NCBI GenBank assembly: GCA_030844895.1
Contig: CM061234.1
Coordinates: forward strand, 15,559,573-15,623,572
From: Ambrosia x helenae
Lineage: Eukaryota > Streptophyta > Magnoliopsida > Asterales > Asteraceae
DNA length: 64,000 nt
Direction of reading: 5' to 3'
How positions within the stretch are numbered: position 1 is the first letter of the stretch; each line of letters begins with the position of its first letter. Under the pieces are notes generated by a model. It was not told where the DNA came from. It ran no database searches and saw only the letters and a list, made by a program, of their open reading frames with translations. Shown here piece after piece: positions 48,747 to 62,652 of the stretch. A program made the position numbers and the translations under genes.

Positions 48747-49714
48747 GACTCATGAACCCTAATCTTCTAACTTTCATAACTTACTCAAATCTTAACTAGA
48801 TCGGGCGATTCTTGAGTCTAAACTTAATACTTTTCCCTAGGAACAAAACCCACCAAGTATTTTGTGGTAAAACGGCTCAATTTGTGAGATCTCGTGGGTG
48901 TTAGGGTCCGAAATTTTAGGGCTTTTTAGTGGGTTTTTCCAAGACTTCATCCTTATGCTTTGTAAGGGATTTAAAGTCTTCCGGTCACTATAATTGAAAA
49001 GAAATAACACAAGTCCTTCTTTAATGTTCTTTATATATGAATAGTGGCCCACTTCAAAGCGTCTCGCTATGGCCATAGCAAGGCTCAAACAACACAGGCA
49101 AGTCCTCGTCTGATCCACAAAACAAAACCATCGTCTTGAAGTGTTTTACTATAGCCATATTTTCTCGGGTTTATGAGGAATGGGTTGAAGGTGTGTGTTG
49201 CAAATATAATAACAATGTAAATAATAATAATGTAATAATTAAGTTATGGTTTCGAACAGTGGTTTGGTTTTTTTATGAAGGTTTGATCGATACATCCATA
49301 GAGATTTCGTTATACTGGTTGCGGAAAGAAATCATCAGTCGGACCAACACAATTTTCATCTTATAAAAGAACATAAGCACAATCATGCGACCAATGATCA
49401 GAGCTTTAAGTTGTGATAAACAAAGATAATATGAAGAAGATCAGAGCTCCAAAAGCAAGTGTGAAGATCAAGAGAAAGAAAGTAGAAGAAGAAGATGAAC
49501 GGTGCTCCAACATAACTTGCACCGGCTTGAGATATGAGTTTGATTAGCTTAAATCTCTCTGATCCATGGTATCCACTTTCACCTGAAGCTTTACTTTCCT
49601 ACCTCTGTTTTGAATTAGTATACAGAGAGCAAACCTATGAACATCATTCAAAATTTCAACTTCCCTCTAACCTCTGCGCCATCATCGACTATAGCAAACC
49701 GACGATATTCCATA

Positions 49715-50660
49715 ACCCATGATGACGTGTGGGGCCCATTTTGTTATCAATAGATATGTTTTTACAACAAAACTCTTGGAATTTATGAGGTCGTACACTT
49801 TACAAAGTACATATAAAATACGTACTAATTGTCACGTGCATGAACAATGGCCACATATACATGATGTGGGGGTCCACAAGTCGGGTGAACAACTTGTATG
49901 GTAAACGACAAGAACGTACAACTTACTATGTCCTTGATGATCATAGGGCACCTTTTGTCGGGACAATAGCTATTTCACTTTTCTGCTTTACTAGACTATA
50001 TATATCTTCAGTCACCAGGTGAGTTTCACGGCCCCATTTTACTGTTTTACATTTTGGGGGATAAACATGCTACATTTTTAGTACATTACATTTTGGGTGA
50101 ATTTTTATCATGACTACCATGTGAAACATGAGACATTCGGTTCATGTGCTCAACAGCTCCCGTACTTACATTTACACTGTAACCATTAGCTAAATAGTAG
50201 CCATCGAACACTTAAATATATTTATTAGGTTGACGCCCCCACTCTTGGTTAGTCGTTCTAACCGGTTACATATAAGAGAGTGTTAGTATTCTACTATATA
50301 TATACGTTGTCTTTATTGTACAATGCGTGAGGCACAACAGTCAAGAGGTTTGGTTATGAGAATCATGCTTGGCACAGTTATCATTAGCTTAGCTAGCTTT
50401 GATTGGTCATACACGAATTTCACGAACACATTGCATAATACATTAAAACCTATGAACTCACCGACATTATGTTGACAAATCTTTTATGCATGTTTTTCAA
50501 GTAATTGCCTATGGAGTACAGGACCTTGAGGGAGAGGTTTGAGTGCACATCCTGTGGTACCATCACCATCACGAGCCAAGATCTAATAACGTTGGTTATT
50601 TAATGTTTTTAACGTTCGGTCTAGTATTTTCAGACAATTTTACCTTTATTTTAATTATGT
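49715..50660 (+). mobile_element. LTR fragment in opposite orientation to its neighbour
   Basis: GTGAGTTTCACGGCCCCATT, then TTACTGTTTT, at about 50021 is the reverse complement of a block in the LTRs at 17140-17165 and 27650-27680. AACTCACCGACA near 50455 corresponds to their GGTGAGTTCAC region. It therefore belongs to the same LTR family but runs the other way. Outer ends are not clear. Confidence 0.55.
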
Positions 50661-51806
50661 AAGACTTGATGTCACACCCCGCCTAGGCGGAAACACGAGG
50701 TGTAACCACGAAAGGTTTTCAAGCACAAGATATGAGCAAATATTCATATTTATTTATTTATAGAAGTACCAAACGTGTTCAATGACAACAAGTTTCACAA
50801 GATACAGTTTAAAACCCTTAGCGGGGTCAAAAGTTTTAATGACACGATGTGTGGTGGTTGTGAATGATTGCCCAATCGTAAACCAAGTTCCGCCCATGCT
50901 TTAGTTACCTAAAAAACATGCATAAAAACTTTGTCAACAAAATGTTGGTGAGTTCACGGATTTTGTAAACTAATGTAAAGTTTAATGAAATCCTTGAATG
51001 ACCCATCGTTGTCTAGCCAAGAACAACGATGATAAACCATCATGAGTCCATAACCAAACCTCGACGAGGGTGCCTCGCACATTGCATCACAATGTAATGA
51101 ATCGTCATAAAAGAAATGCAAGCACTCTCATATCATATGAACCGGTTAGAGCGACTAACCGAGAGTGGGGGTGTCAACCCAATAGACCTATTCAAGCGTT
51201 TCTAGGCTATATCCATAGCTAATGGTTATGATAAACTAATATACGAGGGCTTTAGCGATTACTCTAAACATATCGTCTCATGTACACCGGTCGGCTAGGA
51301 TTTCATGTTAAAACTAGTAAACAATGCATGCTTTTCCCCAAAATGGAAAACAGTAAAAAGGGCCGTGAGAACTCACCTCTAGTCCGCGTGTAGTCTAGCA
51401 AAAGCGTATGTCCGACAACTAGATATCTCGTCCTATATACATACATGGGTACCTTAGATTTATACAAATAGGTAATCCATGGTACTCGTGGTTCACCCGA
51501 TCTTTAGTGGTATGTTAGTTTAGCTTTTCTTGGTGACAACTATATATTACTTGAAAATAATAGTTTGGATAAGAAAATAGATCTCATTTTCTAACATATG
51601 ATACTTTCCATAAAGTATATGTTCCTTTTTGAAAAAGAGTTGTTTAGTTCATGAACACATTTGATCTTCACTATACTCAAATATCATATACACATGTATT
51701 CATACCTACTCATGGGTGCACTTATACTCATATCTATACATATGTGTATTTCCACACATAACCATAGGTAGGGATGTCTAAAGGATCTACACTTGTACAT
51801 ACATAC

Positions 51807-51808
<2 letters not shown>

Positions 51809-51854
<46 letters not shown>
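51809..51854. repeat. (TA)n microsatellite
   Basis: About 45 bases of AT repeat in the solo LTR, within a zone of ACATAC/CACACG-type low-complexity sequence reaching to about 52110. Confidence 0.9.
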
Positions 51855-51857
<3 letters not shown>

Positions 51858-52981
51858 TCTTGGTAGTCCATACACATCTCTGTCTATGCTTATGAGTTTG
51901 CTTTACACATACACATACACTAGGTATATACACGCACGCATATGTATGTATCTATACAAATGGACTTTGTTTTCACTACTAAAGTAAAGTAACATGATAA
52001 CTTAGGTTCTTACATTTCTATACTTATACATATACACACGCGCACATACATATATATGTCGCGCATACATACATGCGTATGTATGTCCACGCACACACAT
52101 ATATATCACGCATGCATTCATACTTACATTACTATCTATGGTGATGTTTTACTATGAATAATAACTATGAACTAAGGTGAACCATGTGATAATTAAACAA
52201 AGTAAGGAAGTGAATGTGTTAAGGTTTATACCTCCTAGCGGATCCAAGATAGAAGGCAAGATGCTAGATCTCCTTGGTTGCTCCTAAAGCTTGTGTTATG
52301 TGTGTGTGTGTGTGTGTGTTTTGAAATAGAGGGAGGGAGCAAGAGAGGTTGTGGTGTGGTGAATAGCTTACCCAAGGCCTCTTTATATAGAGGTGGAGAT
52401 GAGAAGGTGCAAGGAAGGTGATTAACACTTTGGGTAAGTCAACTCTTATGGATTTGGGTGATTAGAGAATCCTTCCTAATATGGTTAGTAATCTACATAT
52501 GTTTCATATCCTCCTAGCATATCCAAGGTCCAAATCACTCTTTAAGAGGTCATTATCACTTGATTATGTTGGCAAGATTCCAAGCATGAGTGACACTTCA
52601 TGGAGTCAACTTATGGAACTAATCAACACATGTTAATATAGAGGTTGACTTAGATTAAAAAAAAAAAAAAAGCATTAGAGGACACTAGGGGGGCGACGGT
52701 TTGGAAGGGATCAAGAAAGAGGGTGGCAAGTATTTTGGGTAACAATCTTTCCTAGTTCTTGGTGATTAAAGGAATCCTACTATGTTTGGTTAATGATATT
52801 GCTTTGGTCTCAAATCTTGCTAGCAAATCATGAGTCTTAATCATATCTTATTGTTGACTAAACTCCATGATGGTGTTGGGGTAGGACTTGATCTAATGTG
52901 ACAACACATGGTGGATTACTAGTGATTGTAATAAACATGTGATGTATTAGAAAAAAAAGATATAATTTGCTATGGGAGGGG

Positions 52982-54674
52982 TGATGTGTGTAAATGTATA
53001 TATAAAAATAACACAAGTTTTAATTAAAACGACTCACCTAAAAACTACACACGCTCGGCAAGTGTACCGGTCGCAAAGCAGTAAACAGATAAGACCGAGT
53101 ATCGAACCCAAAGACGCGAATGCAACTCTAGATCACAACCTCTACCGAATACTAGCCTAAATAAATAGATACTTAAATGGGGGGTATTTTGAACTACTAA
53201 TTATAAACTTAGAAGAAACTAAATTAAAATAACCTCAACTTCGTATACGAACCTAGGAGGTTGGAGAAATCAGATAAGAAGAAGGCTGGTTACTTAGGTA
53301 AAATCCCTAGACACTAGCAATAAATCCTGAATCTGGTAATTAACTTGAGACCCTATTCTTATCTAATAAACCTCTTGTCAAAGAATGGCTCACTAGACTT
53401 AAGGCGGGACAAGTGTAGAAATGCTAAGATGGATCCGGATCGCCCTAGCGTACCGAAATCCCACAGAAATAAGATTAAAACCTCTCCTGGATTAAAACCC
53501 TCAAACTATGAAGCAGACTTAAACTCTACTGAAGAAAACCTAGGAAAACTCTAAACACGGACAAGTAGCGACTCCCGCCCTAGCGCTTGCCAACTACCGA
53601 ACAATGCCTAGTTAGTTACGTAGCAAACTCGAGTTAGATTTCTCACCCTCAAGAATGGACTGCACGTCTTAGTTAATTTAGTATATTAGTTTGTTATACT
53701 TGTGTCGTACTCCAACTCCAAATACTAGCACGCTAACCTAAGTTGACGAACTAGATTGATTTCAAGACCTAGGGGGTATCTCTACATGCCTAGCTCCATA
53801 AAACCAATAAACAAACTTCAAATAAAATTAACACCAACACACATATATCAAATCCAACAATAAAATTAAAATCATGTAATTCTACACATCAAACTAAAAA
53901 CCAAAAAACATTAAATACTGCATAAAACGTGTCTAGTTAATAAACCTAAGCAACCATGGAAGTCTAGTTCATAATTATAATTAAGAACATAGTCACAGAG
54001 TTTCGAAAAACAATAATAACATGTCTCTAAAAATATAAAAACGATAAAACAAACCACCGGGTCTTCGAATAATTAATCTTTAGTGCACCCCGGTACCTTC
54101 TCCGTCTCCAAAAATTCTCCAATTGATCACACCTTCCCTGTGTTGAATGAATTCTGTTCGAATATAAATAATATGGCGGTTCCTTTGTGTGCCCTCTGTT
54201 CCTTCGAATTATCCTAATAGATATATATCGCCTCCAATCGTGCGCCTCTTTCTTTTATATAGATTGTTCAAAACCTAATTAATTCTTTTTTAGTGGGCTT
54301 GGGTCATCTAAACCGTGACTTTGTCACATTTCTTTTTCTAGTTTTTTTTCTTATTTATTATTAATCAAATATACTATTATTATTATATATATATATATAT
54401 ATATATATAGTATTATAACTCCGTGCTTTAAATTCGGGTGTTCTTGACTCGACCAAAGTTGCTCATTTACGCTCCATCGTCCATTCGAACACCTACCAAA
54501 ATGTAAAATAAATAAATAAGTTCTAAAAATGACACAAAGCTAATCAAAATCTATAAAAACCTAAGCTAAATAAAATAGACCGGTACAAGCCTAAAACTAA
54601 TAAAAACACTATCTAAACGACTCGAAAACTATACAAACTTTACACTGGAAATAGATGTATTTTACAATACATCA
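52982..54674 (-). mobile_element. Nested solo LTR (1.7 kb), second family
   Basis: Ends TGATGTGTGTAAATG and CAATACATCA bound the insert. Flanks AGGGG (52977-52981) and GGGGG (54675-54679) are a target duplication with one mismatch. On the minus strand it contains GTATAGTTTTCGAGTCGTTT and a run through CTTGTACCGGTC, and at the other end TTGGGTTCGATACTCGGTC, features of a common plant Ty3-type LTR. No internal domain is present. Confidence 0.65.
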
Positions 54675-55056
54675 GGGGGTACCTTCGGCCGATAAAAAAG
54701 AAAAAGAAAAGGAGAGTTGACACTTAACCATTATGGTAAACCAACATCCTTGATCCTAGATGTTTAAGGAATATTACCTTATATAGTTAAGCCACCAAAT
54801 CTTGTATTTAATTGTCTTAGAAATGACACTTCATTGATGATGTTCCAAGTGTTTAGTAGAAACAAAACATTAAGCAAAGTGGTGGTGATCATTTTTGGCT
54901 AGTAGATTCCATAAATCCTAGTGTTGATCACTTGTTTCACTAAATATAGTTAAGCTTATAAAAGAACTAGTTAGTTCATTTAAGATTGAACAAAACGAAT
55001 ATGTAGTGCTAGTTATGAATGTGTTTACTAGCTTCTGGTATGCATGTTCATATATA

Positions 55057-55062
<6 letters not shown>

Positions 55063-55092
<30 letters not shown>

Positions 55093-55121
55093 TGTATGTA
55101 TGTATGTATGTATGTATGTAT
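55063..55121. repeat. (ATGT)n microsatellite
   Basis: Nearly perfect tetranucleotide repeat of about 14 units following a short TA tract, inside the solo LTR. Confidence 0.9.
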
Positions 55122-55449
55122 GTGTGGGTGTTGTGTACACATAAATACATATGTGTATAGGTATGCTAGTTGAATAACCACTAGACTTTATACATAAAAC
55201 CCATGATGTTTCCCATTGTATTGTAAAATAAATGGGCATCTATACATGATTTTGGAAAACCAGTTGTAAACATATAGACTTGTGTCACCAAGATTCGTTG
55301 ATATGGGTGAAATTATACTTGTCCGGACATTGCTAGACTATCTTGGGGGACTTATGCATATAAAATGTCATGAATAATGCATGGAAAATTAAACGTTGAC
55401 TAGAAAGTGTATGGATTTGACCTGACTAAGTGGCGGGTGTCACACTTGA

Positions 55450-58400
55450 ATTCAATGGATGGTATCTACTTTATTTATATCTTATGCGTTGCTCGATCTT
55501 GTGCTTGAAAACCTTTCGAATCACATCCCCGTGTTTTTGACGAGGTGTGACAGTTTCACCCTCAATGAAGAACACTTTGAGAGAGAGATAGAGAGAGAGA
55601 GGGAGGGAGAGAGAGATATGATATGCGTGAAGACAGAGATCAGCTAAGAGTTCTCCACCTCCCACATTTGTGTTTAAGTATATAAAATGTATATAATGTA
55701 ATATATATTTAAGTATTTACAGTTTTAGTCCTTTTAAAATAATGCACTAGTTTAATAGAACCTATAATTACCTAAGTTAACGTTAGTTTTTATGGGGTTA
55801 AAAAATGGATGGATTTGGCAACGATTTCGAAACCTCAGTGGTCTGGGTGGGAAAAAAACTTTTTTTGGATGGATCTAACAAATTCACCCAAACCTTAGGG
55901 ACAATTTTGGCTATTCACTCTAATATTATAATAATACTTAAACATTCATCTTATTTAACCATACTATATTTTTTATCTTTGAATTATGGCTTAGAAAATT
56001 GGGTTGTTACAAATTGACCATGTATCCCCTTTTTCCAACAACAAACTCCCAACATTTGCTGCTCTTTAACATCCATTTTCAGCTAACTCGGTCAACCTTT
56101 GACAACTTTTTACTCATGACCCGTTAACTAATGGATGACCCATCTACCAGTTGACTCGTGACCCGTTAAACCAACCGATTAACCCAACACATGTACTAGA
56201 CTTTCTAACATAACCTGCCCTTATTTAACATAAATACATAATTAGGGGTATAAAAACAAAGAACAATCTGTGACAAAGCCTTCTATTTAAAGTGTTATTA
56301 CATTGAGTTGTTATAAAAACAAACTTTTTTATTACTTATTTGTTAATGGGGCTGAAAATATTATCCTATATATGTTAAATTTAGGATGTCTATGAATTGT
56401 GTTTGTTTTCCTTTTTTCTAAGGTATTTAAGTGTTACTTTTTAGTTGTTGTAACAACAAAGCCCTTGGTGCAGTTGGGTTGGAGTTTCTGTTGTTAGACC
56501 ATGTGTAGTGGGGCGTTATTGGGGCTTGAAATTGAAAAATAGCGCCTAAACACCGCTACGGTAGGGCTTTATGGGGCGCTTTATTGCTTATTTTTTAGTA
56601 TAATGTAGTAGCTTTCATTGAAGAAATGAGTGTCAGGTGCCATATATATAACACCACTTTTTTTTTGTTGGTGTGCCACCAAATTTCAACCAATAGAAAA
56701 AAGAGGGTGCGCTATTCTTTTGTCCCACTATAGAAGGACTTACTGGCGGGTTTCAGGTTCGATACTCTTCAGCCTTTTTCTTTTTGGGTTTAAGTTGTTT
56801 GCCACGTGTTGTTGTTCTCCATGACACACGTATATTGTTGAGTCATCTGACTTTCTTTTCACACATATAAAGTTGTTCTTCACTTCTCTCTCATCTCTCT
56901 CATTTCATTTCTAGAAGCCACGTCTCTCTCATCTTTGTTCCAAGGAGAACCGCGCCAACGTTTTCGAATAAGCAAATGATATGAAACCCGGATTCTCTCA
57001 AACCCACTTCAATCTGTGAAAAAAATTTACTCGATTGATGGTGTTTCAACCGTGGCTGTTAATGATTCATCTTCTTCACCAAGCTTCCGTGAGCTGGAGA
57101 GGCATTTTTTTCAATTATTTTTTGGGTCTAAATTTACGCACACCAAGTGCTTGTGTTAAGTCTTAAGTGGAGAGTTCTTCATTTTCGGGGAAAATAATTG
57201 GTTGGTGACTGTGAGGTCAAACCAAGCAGTTTTCGGATGTGAAATTGATGTAGATCTTGATTCTTTATGCATGCTTAATACCAACCACATTATTTGTGTT
57301 GTTATGGTTGTGTAGTATAATGGGATTATAATTGTTTTCTTCTACTTGGTAGTGTGTAAGTTAACATACAACCCCTGCAGCAACAGTAGGGATTGAATCA
57401 GTGGGAGCCACCATGTTTCAACTTTCCATTTTCACAAGCAAACTTTACAATTAGACGTTTTAAAAGCCTTAAAAAGTTTAGGCAAGCTTCATGTTTTCTA
57501 CATTTGGTGTATAAAAATAAAATGTTATATATAAATTAGTATCATCAATGATGTTGGTTCACAGGTTGATTTAATGGGATAATTTTTTTAAAGGATGAGA
57601 TATCGTATTAATTTGAGCGGTCAAATGAAGCCAAAATTTTTGTTTTGGATAAATGAGATTGATGTACGTTTAGCTGACAAAGTTAAAACTGTAAGGGTTT
57701 TTATTTTATTTTTTACTAGCTATTAGTGATGATGCAAAGAACTATCATATATATGTTAATTTTCAACGATTGTGTACAGGTCAAAGAATGGGTTGAGGCA
57801 AACGGTTCAGTTATCTCAATATCAAATCCTTCAATTCTTATTTGTTAGGGCGCTTTAACTACTAGTGAAAAAAGTACCTTCCTTACGCCAACATCATAGA
57901 ACCAGCTGGTATGTGTACTTTCCTTCTTTACTATTAATTATGGTTAGTGGCGAAGTTAGAAGATCGAATCGGCGGGGTCGGACTCTTTTTTTTTTGAACG
58001 GTAGGGCCCCCCTTAATTTAGAAACTGAGCCACATACTGGGAACCCCAACCTCTGGAGTATGTCTGTCATTATAGTACGAAACATGCTATTATATCATTA
58101 CATGATCGTTTGTTAACAAAATTTTATAAACGTAGACATGTGTTAACAGTTTTTCTTCAATTTATGCAGTGAGCAACGTTTTTGGAGAGTGGGTATTAAA
58201 GTTTTAGTGTTTCATTGTTGATATTTGCGTTCGGATTACATGTGTTTACTTTAGGTGCTGACTATCTATAATTCAGGATTGTGTGTTTGCTTTGATGATT
58301 TGACTTGAAAAGGACTGTTCAATTTCAATATTTTAGGTTGTTACAAAGGTGAATAATTATTTGTAGGTTTGAATTATTATACGTTCTTATGATTGAGGTT

Positions 58401-59720
58401 CAATTTGTTGACAGGCACCTCAACAATTAACTTGTGAGGAAACTGCTGAAGATATGGCGTGGGTGGCTCATAATCGAGTTCTACAGCTCTCCAAACCAGG
58501 TAGTTATTATATTAATCATGTGATTATGAAAATGTGATGTTTGGTTTTGGTTTTTCAAGTGGATGCTTGATAATTTAGGATGTTTTACGTATAGATTTTT
58601 GTTGATTTGGCATATATTATTACTTGGTAGGAATAAGTTGGAGTCCAAATGGTAAAAAACTGTTTTTAAGAAAGCTAATCAAAAGGATATTTTATTCGAG
58701 TTTTGATATAGCTCCATAATATATCTAATAGATAAAGATGGTGGTTTGGGCACACAGATCTGGTAAAAGAAGAGTTGTAGGTGGCGGTGTAGTGGCGGAT
58801 GATTTTTGAAGGCTGGTGAAGACGATGTATCAAAATCTTAGACGAATTTCCCTCTCCCTCGACTTGATTTTGCCTCTGCACGCTGATTTTACTACCAGCG
58901 ACTCCTGATTCGGTAACTACCATACCCCATTTGTTGTTAACTTCATTTTACTTATGTGTAGCATTTACAAATGCGTAGTTTTATGACATTATCTTGGAAT
59001 AGTTAGATGATACTTGATATAGTATTACCCTATTACACATGGTTTATAAGAAATAGTCTTGTATCTACATTTATATTTTTATGATTAGTTGTGCACACAA
59101 CACTAACTAGTGTGAATTATACGCTTTTTTGATATTTTTGCATGTTATTTATTCGATGATGTAGCTTATGATGATCATTGTTATAAGACATGTTTTCTCT
59201 CACATGTGCAGAGACGGAATTGGTTATGATTGCCCCCTAGCCTTTTGATAGTTTTGCGTGTTTTTATGCGTTTTTGTTTGTTATGATGCTCATCGCTATG
59301 AGAGAAGGGTGTTTTCTCAAATTTGCATATGAACATGATTAGATATTTTTTTTGGAATAATGGAAATAAATAATCCTAATTATTGAATATTGGCCAATAA
59401 CAATCCCAACTACGAAAATTACCAATAGTGGTCCCAACTTTCGACATATTGGAATATAAGTTATGATGTCAACCCGTTTACAACCAATTATTTGGGAAGC
59501 AAATGGAAAAGTTGAGTGAATAAAAAAAAAACTTTACGTCTTGAGAAGCGCATTGTATGAATCTCTCTTGTATAATAAACAGGTAAACATTCGTCCATTT
59601 TTTTTTTATTTGTTGTCTGTTAAAATGATGTTCCGCACTTGAATCGTTGTGATTGATTATTGTTGTTCGCGGGTTTATAGATTCTTGATTCAAACATTTG
59701 TCCAATTTTCTTTATCTATA
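55450..59720. other. Intergenic, no confirmed gene
   Basis: A GA-rich tract lies at 55578-55620. A Harbinger-like left end (TTAGACCATGTGTAGTGGGG) lies near 56496, with no right end found. Two exon-like pieces on the plus strand are flanked by AG and GT: about 57780-57847 (VKEWVEANGSVISI, then a stop) and about 58415-58500 (EETAEDMAWVAHNRVLQLSK). I cannot assign them and do not call a gene. A CAGTGGCGAAG-like hAT end lies near 57950. Confidence 0.4.
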
Positions 59721-59979
59721 TCTATATTATCTTATTAAGGAGGAGTGATGTACAACATGGTAATTTCCATTTCCGTACAACTTAACAAGCAACATGTACA
59801 ACAAATTTAAGCAAGAAATTTAAGGGTATTATAGGCATAATTGTGACAATTAAGACACATAGGAGGGTAATATAAACATTTTACCCACATCCTCCTTTAC
59901 AATATGAAAACAAATTTACAATCCTACCCTTGGTTTCCCTCCCTGCCCCTTTTCTTCTACAGACAATCACACAATATAA

Positions 59980-60284
59980 CGCTGTGTTCCCGAGTTCACT
60001 TAAGAGGAGAAAGGAAAGGAAAGGGAGGGAAATGGAAGGATTTGTTGTGTTCCTGAGTTTTTTTGTAAGGGAAGGAAATGGAAGGATGGAAGATTTGTGT
60101 GTTCCAGAGTTTGTTTTTAGAAGGAAAGGAAAGGAAATGAAGGGAAAACAAGGCAAAATTATGTCCTTCCAAATTGAAAAGAAATGAAAGGAAAGAAAAA
60201 AGAGGAAAGGAAAAGAAAAGAAAGGGAGGGATACCTCATCCTTTCTTTTCTTTTCCCTTGCTAAGTGAACTCGGGAACATAGCG
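59980..60284 (+). mobile_element. Tourist-like MITE nested in the Helitron
   Basis: The left end CGCTGTGTTCCCGAGTTCAC, then TTAAG, is the reverse complement of the right end TAAGTGAACTCGGGAACATA, then GCG, with a single mismatch. TAA is duplicated on both sides (59977-59979 and 60285-60287). The interior is GGAAA/TTTCC-rich. No coding capacity. Confidence 0.85.
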
Positions 60285-60365
60285 TAATAGCATACCTACT
60301 TTTGCCAACCCCATTCATGAGTCCTGATTCAATGCAATTAAATGCGATAATCAATTTCTCTGCAA

Positions 60366-60936
60366 TTGAATCATCTCTCTCCTTCAGTTTCAAAACTGAA
60401 ATCCACCATCACCATCACCACCACAAGCCTCCACCCATTCCGTACAATCCAATTCCCCGCTAAACCCTTATCTTTTCCAACCCTACGCTTACGCCGTCAT
60501 TGCTCATCATCCTCCGCTTCTGTTATAACGGATGAAGCAACTACCGTCACCGTTAGTAAAACAACCGAAGATAGTCAACAACAACATCCATGGCCTGAAC
60601 GGGTGACTTTCGTTGACCGTTTGCCTTAGCTTCAGTCGTGATCGGTTTGGTTTGTTCAGGTAAGATATTGTTGATGATGATATCGAATGGTACTGAAATG
60701 AATATGATAGATGTTACAAATTGATGAATACTAATACATGGGGTTTTTGGTTTGGGTGTGATTAAATAGGGTAATAATAGGGGTTTTGATTACTAGGTAT
60801 TTTATAAAGATTGTAAATCGAATTGTTTTTTTTTATTTTTAATCTTTTCGATTGTAGGCAGGTGGTGATGCTATTGGATGGCCATGGGGAATCTCTCCTA
60901 TAGTTGGTTGGTGGTGGTGGTTTGACATATCAAAAG
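60366..60936 (+). pseudogene. Captured fragment: plastid-targeted small protein, unidentified
   Basis: Two exons (about 60366-60659 and 60862-60936) joined by a GT-AG intron. Exon 1 has a Ser/Thr/Arg-rich plastid-type leader (TLRLRRHCSSSSASV), then HPWPERVTFVDRL. Exon 2 reads GDAIGWPWGISPIVGWWWWF. An in-frame ATG is missing, and a one-base deletion at the TTTGCCTTAG site (about 60626) puts a stop before the hydrophobic segment that would otherwise run on as SVVIGLVCS. I do not recognise the family. It is a decayed copy inside the Helitron. Confidence 0.55.
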
Positions 60937-62140
60937 GTGCTTCCATAATCTTATAATTCAACTCATTTTAATCTTATGTCCACTTATGTTCTTCCTTGGA
61001 TTAAGGGGAAGCTTTATTTTATGATTATTATATTACATAAGGCAGGTAAAATAGGCTACATGTTACTGCCTACAGTTGAATTCATACATAAATTATTAGT
61101 ACTTGTTGAAAACATCATGGACCAGTTGTTTGAACCAAAACATGTTTTTTAAAGCCTTAAAAGGTTTAATTAGAAACAATTAAAGGTGAATCCTTGCAAG
61201 CTGAAATTCGAACATGCCACATGTGAAGAATTAGGATAAGGGAGTTAAAACTAAGTACATATTTGAGAATGATGATAACCAGATCTTAACAGCATATAAA
61301 GGGCCTTTAGTGGTTAAGTAGACACTGCTAGGATCCCCTTCGTTTAAGAGAAGCAAGCAATGGACCTATAATCTCCTTTAGATATCAATATTTGAACCTT
61401 AATTGAGAAATGAATGGAAGTTGGTTATGTATGTCAACAAGAGATCAATAGGAAGTGTTTTATACATCCCAGGATGAACTTATACATGTACAAGTCATAT
61501 TTGATAATTTGAAGTGGCCTTGCATTGAAATCATTTGTGAATGATTTATTATAAAGTAAAGGAATAAAGGAAGATTCATATAGGTTAAAGAAGAGGCCTA
61601 AATGGGTTGTTAGTAATGATGAGGATCCACGAGTGTTTAGACATGAGATGAATGATCGAAATGTATTTTTCATTGCTAGAAAGTATATTAAGGTATGACA
61701 TCTTTGTTTACTCATACTGGTTTGAAGCCCACCGGACGATTCGCGGCTTTGTAGATTCTTCATAAACTAATATTTAGTATCATGTGACAAACAATAATCT
61801 GTTTGCGGGCTCTTTATCTTGTTTTAATTAGTTAGTATCTGTGTGCTGCATGATACTTATGATTTTAATGTATTGTGCATCTTGATGTTAAGTATAGAAA
61901 ACAAAAAATAACGTGCATCTTGATGTTGAGTATAAAAAACAAAAAAAAAATATAATTGCACTTTTTATATCATCATTATAATTACTAATATTCACTTCAA
62001 TTTCAATTTACACATGAAGGTAATGTTTAGTGGTTGTTTACTAATCATCATTAGGTTTATTATCTATTATAGTCATGGTTGCAGAAGTCGTCAGGCGCGT
62101 TGTGAGTACTTGAACATGGTAAATTTTATAGAAATTAGTT

Positions 62141-62181
<41 letters not shown>

Positions 62182-62480
62182 AAATGTCGTGAGTTTAATA
62201 TTTATAACAAATACATGTTCAAACTGTAAAGTATTTCAAAAATTGGTATTTAGTCTTTAATATGATAGAGATAGAAATTATGTTGTATTAATTGTTTAAG
62301 TCAAACTCGACCTGAGTTGACAAAATAGATATGATTCTGGCTGAGGTTGATCGCGTTTGATCAATTCCGAGTAATTAGGCGGAGTTGAAGAAAATCGACT
62401 CGGCATCCTACCTTATAGTCATTACTCGGCGAGTACTCGGCTTCTGAAACCTTATTTTACAACATTGATTATAGTTACCA

Positions 62481-62640
62481 AAGAGGCAATGCTCTAGTGG
62501 TAACCCGATGACTTTCTCTATGGGAGATCATCGGTTGGAGTCTCGTTCGTGACAAAATGTCATGCGCGACCCAAGGGTTTTACTGCCTTCGGGAGGTGGG
62601 TTTCCATTTGAGTTGGTGACGGTCGGGTCACTAGCGTTGT
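62481..62640 (+). mobile_element. SINE-like sequence with pol III boxes
   Basis: CTCTAGTGGTAACCCG (A-box-like) near 62492 and GGTTGGAGTCTCG (B-box-like) at 62533-62545 have tRNA-like spacing. The following body resembles the SINE at 7992 in layout but not in sequence. No A-tail or target duplication is visible before the exon at 62653. Confidence 0.4.
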
Positions 62641-62652
62641 TTGTGATCGCAG

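Larger units (their letters stand above)
50670..55444 (-). mobile_element. Solo LTR of the same family, with a nested solo LTR
   Basis: It begins TGTCACACCCCGCCTAGGCGGAAA-like and ends ...GGGTGTCACA. CTTGA flanks both sides (50665-50669 and 55445-55449), a clean 5-base duplication for a single LTR. Internal landmarks shared with the 16359 LTR are GTTGGTGAGTTCAC near 50945 and AACAGTAAAAAGGGCCGTGA near 51350. Removing the nested element (52982-54674) leaves about 3.1 kb, close to the 3.5 kb family LTR. It arose by LTR-LTR recombination of a full element. Confidence 0.8.

Noticed and set aside
52982..54674. Insert bounded instead by TGATGTATT at 52940
   Set aside because: That start also forms an inverted end with the right border, but its flanks do not match; the start at 52982 gives a near-perfect 5 bp target duplication.
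57780..58500. Small spliced gene from two exon-like pieces
   Set aside because: The first piece ends in a stop after about 20 codons, the pieces cannot be joined in a convincing frame, and no family is recognisable.
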